Shown piece by piece: positions 32,141 through 37,904 of a stretch of 37,904 bases of DNA (positions are counted from its first letter, which is position 1; every line of letters starts with the position of its first letter). This stretch comes from a virus. The translations under genes and the position numbers were made by a program. Below the pieces are notes generated by a model, which saw only the letters and a list, made by a program, of their open reading frames with translations, searched no databases and was not told the DNA's origin. The stretch spans positions 1-37,904 of IMG/VR virus record IMGVR_UViG_3300025000_000245; one strand, 5' to 3'.

Positions 32141-33699
32141 TATATTCTTGCCTCCCTTCGTAGTTGATCCATCACAATGTCAACTACTCCCATAAGTTGA
32201 TTTTTATCATTAACACCTTTGACAGTTATTGTTCCGCTATGATTTACTGTTTGATTTAATCTTTGTTCAGGTGTTAAAACTTGTTCACCATCTCTTAATA
32301 TAGCTAATCCTTCACCATTTGAACTGTGAAAAACTCCACCATCATGAAACTTAGGGATATTACTAATACTTATACCCCAATTTTCACCACCAACGCCTGG
32401 AACCCAATCTGGAATATCTATGTTAATTTGGTTTAATCCGTCAATAACTATATTTACACCATCAATTAGCATATTAATAAAAGATTTGAAAGGAGAAGAA
32501 ATATCATCCCATAGATTCATAAAGAAATCTTTAAATCCTTGCCAATGCTCTATTATGTAATCTACAGAAATACCTACAACATCAGAAATTCCATTCCATA
32601 CATCAATAGCAAGTTTTTTTAATTCATCCCAATTCTTGTAAATTTCATAACCTAGATAGATTAATCCTGCTATTAATCCTGTGACAATAGTAATAGGTGC
32701 TGTCACTACCTCAAAAGCAGTAACAAAAACTACTGCTAAAGCAGGTAAAATATTTGCGGCAAGTGTTGTTAATCCTGCTATTAACGGCCCTGCTAATGTT
32801 AATCCTCTTAAAAATGTTACTGCTTTAACTATTTGACCAATACCAAAAATTATTTGTCCAGTAACAAGGATGATCGGCCCTGCAATAGTAACAATACCAG
32901 CAATTACTAAGATTGTATCTTTTGTTGATTCAGATAAATTATTAAACCAATTTATTACATCTTTAATACCAACAGTAATTTCAGTTACAATAGGTGTAAT
33001 AGTTTTACCTAATTCTGCCATTTCTTTTTGTAAATCATAAGTAGCCTGATTACTTTCGATTAATGCTTTATTTACTTCGGTATATTTATCATAAACCTGC
33101 GTTAATCCAAGTTCTGCCATAGTTTGTAAAACTAAATCTGTTGACGTTCCATTTGCTTTAGCTGTGACTAACTTGGCATTAAAATCATCAAGATTTACGC
33201 CCATTCTATTTAGCATTTCACCGAACATACCTGTTACTTCACCTTGTGCAATGCTCTCTTGAAGATCCGAGGCCAGCCCCTCAGAGTTCAAAGTTTCACC
33301 AAATTTAACAGAAGCTGCCACTAAATCTTCTGTAATCTTCTGTAATTGATCTCCTTTAAATCCAGTAGCTAATAAGTTACTTACAGTTTCAGTATTTGCC
33401 CCTAAATCATCTCTTAGTCCAGCTAAAGTTCTATATGATTCATTAACTTCTTCTATTTTTACACCAGCACTATCAGCATTAACCTCTAATTTTCCTAATT
33501 CTGTTCTTAACTCTTTTGTCCCTTCAGTAGCTAAAGCCATAATTCCAATCATTGGTGCAGTTATTCCAATAGACATTTTTGATCCAATGTCTGTCATTCT
33601 CTGTCCAACATTTTGCATTTCTCTTTGTGCTTCTTCTAAACCTCTGCGAAATGCTGTCATATCAATATTTAATCTTACAAATAATGAACCAAGTTCCAA
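32140..33699 (-). CDS. Tail tape measure protein
   Basis: 519 residues, TTG start after GAGGGGTGA. The N terminus matches the phage tape-measure/TP901-like opening (RRGLEEAQREMQNVGQRMTD). A hydrophobic central block (about 260-350, TILVIAGIVTIAGPIILVTG onward) contains membrane-like helices. The C terminus carries MGVVDIVMDQLRREARI. It sets tail length. At 519 residues it is short, so the tail is expected to be short for a siphovirus, on the order of 80 nm from the usual 1.5 angstrom per residue (inference). Confidence 0.88.
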   Translation of the reverse strand: MELGSLFVRLNIDMTAFRRGLEEAQREMQNVGQRMTDIGSKMSIGITAPMIGIMALATEGTKELRTELGKLEVNADSAGVKIEEVNESYRTLAGLRDDLGANTETVSNLLATGFKGDQLQKITEDLVAASVKFGETLNSEGLASDLQESIAQGEVTGMFGEMLNRMGVNLDDFNAKLVTAKANGTSTDLVLQTMAELGLTQVYDKYTEVNKALIESNQATYDLQKEMAELGKTITPIVTEITVGIKDVINWFNNLSESTKDTILVIAGIVTIAGPIILVTGQIIFGIGQIVKAVTFLRGLTLAGPLIAGLTTLAANILPALAVVFVTAFEVVTAPITIVTGLIAGLIYLGYEIYKNWDELKKLAIDVWNGISDVVGISVDYIIEHWQGFKDFFMNLWDDISSPFKSFINMLIDGVNIVIDGLNQINIDIPDWVPGVGGENWGISISNIPKFHDGGVFHSSNGEGLAILRDGEQVLTPEQRLNQTVNHSGTITVKGVNDKNQLMGVVDIVMDQLRREARI

Positions 33700-33718
33700 T
33701 ATATCACCCCTCTTTCAA

Positions 33719-33931
33719 CTAAAATAAATGATCAATATATCCTTTTTTAGGTGAATTAGGATTATTTTCATCTTCTTTTAAATTAGCAACAATTATCAAA
33801 TCCCAAAAAATATCTAATTCCATATCATCAATTTGTTCAGGTGTCCAATTGAAAGATTTTGCTAATTGTAGATAATAATAAACTATACCTTGATATTCCG
33901 ATAAAGTATTATCCCTATCGGATTTTATGCG
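33719..33931 (-). CDS. Tail assembly chaperone, frameshift extension (gpGT-like part)
   Basis: 70 codons in the -1 frame relative to the chaperone gene, reached by slipping at CCCAAAC. The frame has no ATG, GTG or TTG near its beginning and no SD, so it is best read as an extension, not a separate gene. Its sequence (NTLSEYQGIVYYYLQLAKSF, DDMELDIFWDLIIVANLKED) is typical of the T part of gpG-T systems. The fusion would be about 169 residues. It ends 20 bases before the tape measure. Confidence 0.8.
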   Translation of the reverse strand, partial: RIKSDRDNTLSEYQGIVYYYLQLAKSFNWTPEQIDDMELDIFWDLIIVANLKEDENNPNSPKKGYIDHLF

Positions 33932-34227
33932 TTTGGGAGTTGTTTAACTTTTGAACCTATAATATTTCCTAACCAATCTGATATTTCTTTATATAGAGGC
34001 ATTAATTCATCTAAATCTAAACTATCTTCAATAGTTTCAGGAGTAACTTCTTTATTATTAAAACTAATTGCAATTAAATTAAGCATTTCTTCATATGCTT
34101 CTTCATCTCGTCCTAAATTCTTATCAGCAAAATTATTATTAAATTTTATAATTTTTCTCCATATTTTTGTTTTAGGTGTGGAACAAGTATACTCTTTATC
34201 ATTCAAGGTAATAGTAGGTGCTAACAT
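33925..34227 (-). CDS. Tail assembly chaperone, short form (gpG-like)
   Basis: 100 residues, GGAGG SD. It sits between the tail tube and tape measure genes, the conserved location of chaperones that hold the tape measure during tail assembly. LNDKEYTCSTPKTKIWRKII and a helical remainder with SLDLDELMPLYKEISDWLG fit the family. The last codons contain the slippery heptamer CCCAAAC in phase; zero-frame ribosomes stop two codons later. Confidence 0.82.
   Translation of the reverse strand: MLAPTITLNDKEYTCSTPKTKIWRKIIKFNNNFADKNLGRDEEAYEEMLNLIAISFNNKEVTPETIEDSLDLDELMPLYKEISDWLGNIIGSKVKQLPNA
33931..33937 (-). other. Programmed -1 ribosomal frameshift site
   Basis: Read on the minus strand, C CCA AAC fits X XXY YYZ exactly in the chaperone frame; a -1 slip opens the downstream 70-codon frame and avoids the zero-frame TAA at 33927-33925. 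Confidence 0.82.
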
Positions 34228-34261
34228 ATTTAAAAAACCTCCAAATTTTATTTTTATATTA

Positions 34262-34287
34262 TTAAGGGAAGTAAATCCTTCCCTTAA
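34262..34287. repeat. 10-bp stem-loop after the tail tube gene
   Basis: TTAAGGGAAG/CTTCCCTTAA with a 6-base loop, just after the major tail protein stop. It resembles the stem after the capsid gene (both contain TTAAGGG), so it may stabilise the abundant structural mRNA. Confidence 0.65.
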
Positions 34288-34305
34288 TTTATTTTAATAT
34301 TCTAT

Positions 34306-35190
34306 TTAAGCAGTTGTAAAATTAATAACATTAGCAGATGCTATTGCATTTCCTGCAATATCTTTCACGCCACCTTTGGTCACACCAGCAATATATACAC
34401 TTAAAGCATCAAAATTACTTGTCGGATTTAAAGTAACTATAGTATGAGCATCATCAATAGAAATTGCAAAAGGTACGTTTGTACCATCGGCTTTAACGAT
34501 AAAGAAGTTTTCCACAATAGCTGTACTAGCTTGAATTGCTTCGCTAAATGTAAGAACAATATTTGCATCTACAGCAACACTAGTAGCCGCATCTAAAGGA
34601 ACAAATGTTACAGTAGGTGCAGTAGTATCAGCTACCCCTTCGACAGCGGTAAACCAACCTGTACCAATACTAGATACATAGTCTACATGATCTTCATCTG
34701 CTTGTTTAATCCAAGATTCATCATAATCTAACCTAATAAAACTACTCTTCATTTTAGGAATTTGGAAATTTACCTTGTCATTTTTAGTTTGATGATTAAT
34801 TTCTGGTAATTGGAATTTACCTTTATATAACCACACATACCTATAACTTCCATTTGATTTTAAAGATTTAAACCCTAAAGCTATGTAAGGTGCAACATCA
34901 GTTGTTTTTCTTTTTAATACTCCACTTGTAATTGTATGACCTAATAATACTGCTTGTGTTTCAAGTGGTATGTCACCAACTTCTATTTCTACAGTAACTT
35001 CACCCATACTAGAATATGTTTCCCCCGGCCCATCATCTTTATATAAAACACCACTTGAAGAATTTGGATTTATATTTGCTGTAATAATACCAGGAATTGA
35101 TACTGGTGTTTCATAAGTAACACCTGAGACTGTATCAGAAGTTAAAATTGCATAATGTAGATTGCTTAAACCAACTTGTGTTCCTGCCAT
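34306..35190 (-). CDS. Major tail protein with C-terminal Ig-like domain
   Basis: 294 residues. The first 200 residues form the tail-tube part (IPGIITANINPNSSSGVLYK, GEVTVEIEVGDIPLETQAVL), as in siphophage tube proteins. Residues about 195-294 (PTVTFVPLDAATSVAVDANI, VLTFSEAIQ, VNFTTA) are a SbsA/Big_5-type Ig-like domain, which would project from the tail surface and bind cell-surface glycans or proteins. A good GGAGGT SD precedes the ATG. Confidence 0.86.
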   Translation of the reverse strand: MAGTQVGLSNLHYAILTSDTVSGVTYETPVSIPGIITANINPNSSSGVLYKDDGPGETYSSMGEVTVEIEVGDIPLETQAVLLGHTITSGVLKRKTTDVAPYIALGFKSLKSNGSYRYVWLYKGKFQLPEINHQTKNDKVNFQIPKMKSSFIRLDYDESWIKQADEDHVDYVSSIGTGWFTAVEGVADTTAPTVTFVPLDAATSVAVDANIVLTFSEAIQASTAIVENFFIVKADGTNVPFAISIDDAHTIVTLNPTSNFDALSVYIAGVTKGGVKDIAGNAIASANVINFTTA

Positions 35191-35212
35191 ATATTTAAAC
35201 CTCCCTTAAAAT

Positions 35213-35617
35213 TTAATCTCTTGTTGTTGCAATTGCATAATTACAAATAAAAACCGAACGCTCATTAACGTCGGTTTCTAATTTAAAAGGTTGTTGTAAT
35301 GCGTTTATAACACTTACCCTATTTTGAGTAAGTTGTATTCCTTCGCCTTTATTTTCACTTTTGTCTAATAAATTAAAAATTTCCCATGCTTTTGACCGAG
35401 CGACTGAATAACTTTTATTTCTAACACTTATTTGTATTCTTCTGTCTAATGCACTAACACCTGTAGTAGATGAACCAGCATACTCAAAAATAGAAACTAT
35501 ATTGTCTGGTTGATCCGGTTTATTATCAAGAAAAATATCTGTTCCTATTGATGTTGCCAAACTATTATTAATTAAATAATTAGCTACATCTCTAATTAAT
35601 TCTGCTAATTCAACCAC
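35213..35617 (-). CDS. Tail terminator / minor capsid-like protein
   Basis: 134 residues. VELAELIRDVANYLINNSLA and IQISVRNKSYSVARSKAWEI match the minor capsid/tail-completion proteins that cap the tail tube in Gram-positive siphophages. The first reading-frame GTG (35617) overlaps the GGAGGTG SD and is unsatisfactory; no ATG exists near the start, so the exact first codon is unclear. Confidence 0.7.
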   Translation of the reverse strand: MVELAELIRDVANYLINNSLATSIGTDIFLDNKPDQPDNIVSIFEYAGSSTTGVSALDRRIQISVRNKSYSVARSKAWEIFNLLDKSENKGEGIQLTQNRVSVINALQQPFKLETDVNERSVFICNYAIATTRD

Positions 35618-35620
35618 CTC

Positions 35621-35956
35621 CTAACCACTTAATGCTTCATTAATCCTATCTTTTGCAAGTTGAATAATTCTATCTTTGTTTCTATTGTAGGGATCTTCTA
35701 AGAATTTAGCTTTGCCATCAATGTGGGAAAGTGATAAGTCCTCATGTTGTTTTAAAGCATAAGGTGCAGAGTATAAAATAACTACAGAATCTTCTTGATC
35801 AATTACTGTTCCACTTCTTCTTAGTGTTCCTGAGTCAATCGGCGTTTCATCAATAGATTCGGTTAAAATATGTTCTGCTCCATCGTGAATTGCTTGCATA
35901 CCAACACGTTTAATTAATCTATTAATTGCATCACCATTCCAAGTTAAATCACTCAT
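35621..35956 (-). CDS. HK97 gp10-like head-tail/minor tail protein
   Basis: 111 residues. HILTESIDETPIDSGTLRRSG, then YSAPYALKQHEDLSLSHIDG, is the characteristic core of HK97 gp10-type proteins, which sit between neck and tail. It overlaps the stop of the preceding gene by one base. Confidence 0.82.
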   Translation of the reverse strand: MSDLTWNGDAINRLIKRVGMQAIHDGAEHILTESIDETPIDSGTLRRSGTVIDQEDSVVILYSAPYALKQHEDLSLSHIDGKAKFLEDPYNRNKDRIIQLAKDRINEALSG

Positions 35957-36249
35957 TACACACTTACCTCTCTAAATTGGATATTACCTTCTAAATCTGT
36001 AATATCACTTACAACCAATACAGTCCAATCCCTACTATACCAAGTAATAATATCATTCGGTAATACTACTGATTTTGTATATATTGTTGCTTCAGATACT
36101 ACTTCTTTTCCTTGTGAATTTCTAACAATTTTTCTTTTACCTTCCCATCTTATATTTATTGTAGATGAAGTAGTAATTGATTCTCCGTATTCATTAACAC
36201 CAGTAGTAGTTTTAAGAGTAGTAGTTTGATTTAAATAGTTTTCTATCAT
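35956..36249 (-). CDS. Head-closure / head-tail joining protein
   Basis: 97 residues. YLNQTTTLKTTTGVNEYGES, then RWEGKRKIVRNSQGKEV, and a beta-rich end (WTVLVVSDITDLEGNIQFRE) are typical of small stopper proteins at the head-tail interface. It overlaps the adaptor gene by four bases. Confidence 0.78.
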   Translation of the reverse strand: MIENYLNQTTTLKTTTGVNEYGESITTSSTINIRWEGKRKIVRNSQGKEVVSEATIYTKSVVLPNDIITWYSRDWTVLVVSDITDLEGNIQFREVSV

Positions 36250-36788
36250 ATAATACTCACCGCACCTGCAAGATAAGGACGTAATAATTCTTTAGCATCT
36301 TGACTTAATAATCCCCTACCTGCACCATCTTTAAAAGTTTCGCTCATTCCACCTAAAGAAAAATTGCTAACCCCTTCCTGCTGTAATTTTCTTCTTTGAG
36401 AATTACCTCTTTCCAGTAAAGTTATTGCCTCTTCACATTGTGCTTCTTTTACATTTTGTGTAACCTCTTCTTCACAATTCCAAATAGAATAACAATTTAT
36501 ATAAGGTTCATATTTTGTTAAATTAATAGGACGATTAATTAGTAAATTATAATCATTTCTTTTATCTACAACATAACATCTTGGAAAAGCTAAAATTTGA
36601 CCTTCAACTTTCTTAATTCCTTTAAAAAATTGTTTTTCAATATTTTTACAAGCCATAATTAATGCTCTGGCTTTATTATCTTCACTTGCAGAAGTCCAAG
36701 TATCTGAATAAAGTCTATCGTTAAAATATGTGTCTGCATCATCAACAGATATATAACTATTTTCATTTACGGTAATTAATACTGCCAA
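36246..36788 (-). CDS. Head-tail adaptor (DnaT-like ssDNA-binding family label)
   Basis: 180 residues, TTG start, GAGGTGGTGGTGA SD. ENSYISVDDADTYFNDRLYS and DNKARALIMACKNIEKQFFK identify the family that databases label DnaT-like ssDNA-binding. Its place as first gene of the neck module suggests the gp6-type connector adaptor instead. The C terminus contains VSNFSLGGMSETFKDGAGRG. Confidence 0.78.
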   Translation of the reverse strand: MAVLITVNENSYISVDDADTYFNDRLYSDTWTSASEDNKARALIMACKNIEKQFFKGIKKVEGQILAFPRCYVVDKRNDYNLLINRPINLTKYEPYINCYSIWNCEEEVTQNVKEAQCEEAITLLERGNSQRRKLQQEGVSNFSLGGMSETFKDGAGRGLLSQDAKELLRPYLAGAVSII

Positions 36789-36808
36789 AAATCACCACCA
36801 CCTCTATA

Positions 36809-37651
36809 TCATCTCATATACTTATTGTATTCTTGTTTTCTACGTTCTCCGGATAATTGTGCATATATCATTGTTGTTGACGGTTTTGCATGTCCTAAAT
36901 TAGACATGATAACCTCAATAGGAGCACCATTATTGATCATAGTTGTTGCATGACTATGTCTCCAACGATGGGGAAATACATTAGTTTCTACTTCTGAATT
37001 TTTTGCAATGTCTTTTATTATTTCCCTAATCCTTGCAATACTCATTCTTCTAATGGGTTTTCTTTCAGTAACAAATAATGCTTCACAATCATCTTTTCTG
37101 TTGTCTAAGTATTTTTTTAACCATATGCCACATTTTATTGTAAAATAAACTTCTCTTTCTTTATCTCCTTTACCCAAAACTTTAACACTTCTATCATACC
37201 AATTGATATCCTTAACATTACATCCAAAAACTTCACCTATGCGACAACCTGTAGCATAGAAAAATTCAGTGATTGCTTTTTCTAGTAATGTATAACAACT
37301 ATCACGAATTAATTCAATTTCTTCTTCATTCAAGAATTTAGGTATTTTAGCACCTGTCTTTGGTTCTTTAAGTTTAGAAGATATATTTTTGTCTATAAAA
37401 TCTTCTTCATGCAAATATCTGAAAAATGATCTAATGAATTTTATTCTGTGTGCTAAACTAGCAGGTTTTAAATGTTCTTGTTTAATTAAATATTCTTTCA
37501 ACATAATATAATCAATATCTTTAATTTCTATATCACCTAGATATCTAACCAACAATTTACATTGCAATGAATATGAATCTAAAGTATGGATGGAATAATT
37601 TAGTAGTTTCTTATCTGCTTCATAAAATCTATAACCTTCAGAAATAATCAT
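36809..37651 (-). CDS. Tyrosine recombinase (integrase / XerC-like)
   Basis: 280 residues, the XerC/D size. N-terminal SAM-like core-binding domain (about 10-95), catalytic domain with R137 (ATGCRIGEV), K161 (LGKGDKEREVYF), H228/R231 (HRWRHSHATTM), H254 (LGHAKP) and Y263 (TTMIYAQLS): all catalytic residues intact. It lies directly upstream of the neck genes, between head and tail genes on a circular map, an odd place for a phage integrase. It could integrate the phage or resolve plasmid dimers. Its promoter is overlapped by an 11-bp inverted repeat. Confidence 0.9.
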   Translation of the reverse strand: MIISEGYRFYEADKKLLNYSIHTLDSYSLQCKLLVRYLGDIEIKDIDYIMLKEYLIKQEHLKPASLAHRIKFIRSFFRYLHEEDFIDKNISSKLKEPKTGAKIPKFLNEEEIELIRDSCYTLLEKAITEFFYATGCRIGEVFGCNVKDINWYDRSVKVLGKGDKEREVYFTIKCGIWLKKYLDNRKDDCEALFVTERKPIRRMSIARIREIIKDIAKNSEVETNVFPHRWRHSHATTMINNGAPIEVIMSNLGHAKPSTTMIYAQLSGERRKQEYNKYMR

Positions 37652-37700
37652 GTATGATATACCTCCATTAGTATTTTTTGCTAACGAAAGTATATCATAC
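37652..37700. repeat. 11-bp inverted repeat at the recombinase promoter
   Basis: GTATGATATAC (37652-37662) and GTATATCATAC (37690-37700), perfect arms, 27-base spacer. One arm overlaps the -10 box, the other abuts the SD and start codon. It suits a repressor operator, an autoregulatory recombinase site or an attachment arm; not established. Confidence 0.75.
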
Positions 37701-37717
37701 TACTAACTAATTGTAAA
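37689..37717 (-). promoter_or_regulatory. Recombinase promoter
   Basis: TTTACA (37717-37712), 17-base spacer, TATACT (37694-37689), immediately upstream of the recombinase gene. Confidence 0.75.
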
Positions 37718-37787
37718 CTACTATATTATAAATATTTGTATTATAATAAGTTTTATCTCCCCTTCTTACCCAACTATCGCACACTCG

Positions 37788-37904
37788 TTAGCTTGTTAAT
37801 TGTTGTTCTAACTTTTCAATAATTGTTAAGACTTTTTTTGCTTGATTTATAGGACAAGAAATTTGGTTCAACACATCAATGATAATTTGCTTTTCTTCAT
37901 TAGT
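37788..37904 (-). CDS. Partial protein at right edge, unknown
   Basis: Last 38 codons and stop of a gene whose start lies outside the window (EEKQIIIDVLNQISCPINQA, then KKVLTIIEKLEQQLTS). It is helical and coiled-coil-like. It lies between the (inferred) decoration gene and the recombinase on a circular map. The sequence is too short to assign. Confidence 0.5.
   Translation of the reverse strand, partial: TNEEKQIIIDVLNQISCPINQAKKVLTIIEKLEQQLTS

Noticed and set aside
1-37904. CRISPR array, tRNA genes, IS elements
   Set aside because: No regularly spaced repeat-spacer arrays, no cloverleaf with a T-loop, and no transposase reading frame were seen.

Overview
The window is AT-rich, with Shine-Dalgarno (SD)-led, densely packed genes typical of low-GC Firmicutes, probably a clostridial host. 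It holds most of the genome of a temperate siphophage about 38 kb or more in size. Both edges cut through genes of what looks like a single late operon. The left edge lies just after the major capsid gene and the right edge just before the neck genes, so I infer a circular or circularly permuted molecule opened inside the head module. No tRNA, rRNA, CRISPR array or IS element was seen.

Layout. (1) 1-8.6 kb, minus strand: DNA methyltransferase, TerS, TerL, portal, minor capsid protein, scaffold, P22-like major capsid protein and a decoration protein running off the left edge. (2) 8.7-12.1 kb, minus: small accessory genes, including three tandem paralogues (one with a Cys-rich tail), a GIY-YIG endonuclease, a RuvC-like resolvase, a candidate structured RNA and a 25-residue membrane peptide. 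(3) 12.4-19.3 kb, minus: early operon with an 871-residue single-chain RNA polymerase of the YonO/RdRP type, a replication initiator with four exact 17-bp-spaced iterons upstream, a SprT-like metalloprotein and zinc-ribbon proteins, led by a strong promoter divergent from a Cro/CI-type repressor. (4) 19.5-25.3 kb, mostly plus: repressor, HTH and ribbon-helix-helix proteins, then four tiny proteins (three with membrane segments) and a 777-residue HerA/VirD4-like ATPase. (5) 25.3-36.8 kb, minus: amidase, two holin-like proteins, a ComEA-like protein, a 1459-residue GLUG-repeat tail protein, tape measure, frameshifted tail chaperone, Ig-bearing tail tube protein and neck proteins. (6) 36.8-37.9 kb: tyrosine recombinase and an unidentified partial gene.

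How it fits together. The late genes build a siphovirus with headful- or cos-type packaging. The early region has an initiator and iterons but no DNA polymerase, helicase or primase. With the plasmid-style regulators and Xer-sized recombinase, this suggests plasmid-like (phage-plasmid) maintenance using host replication proteins; this is inference. The single-chain RNA polymerase could transcribe a subset of phage genes, as YonO does in SPbeta.

The two observations I would follow first are the YonO-type polymerase, whose metal-binding loop reads DLDSD rather than DxDGD, and a recurrent use of AUA, AUC or AUU as apparent start codons, placed at the normal distance from good SD sequences in about seven genes including portal, TerL and the tail fibre.
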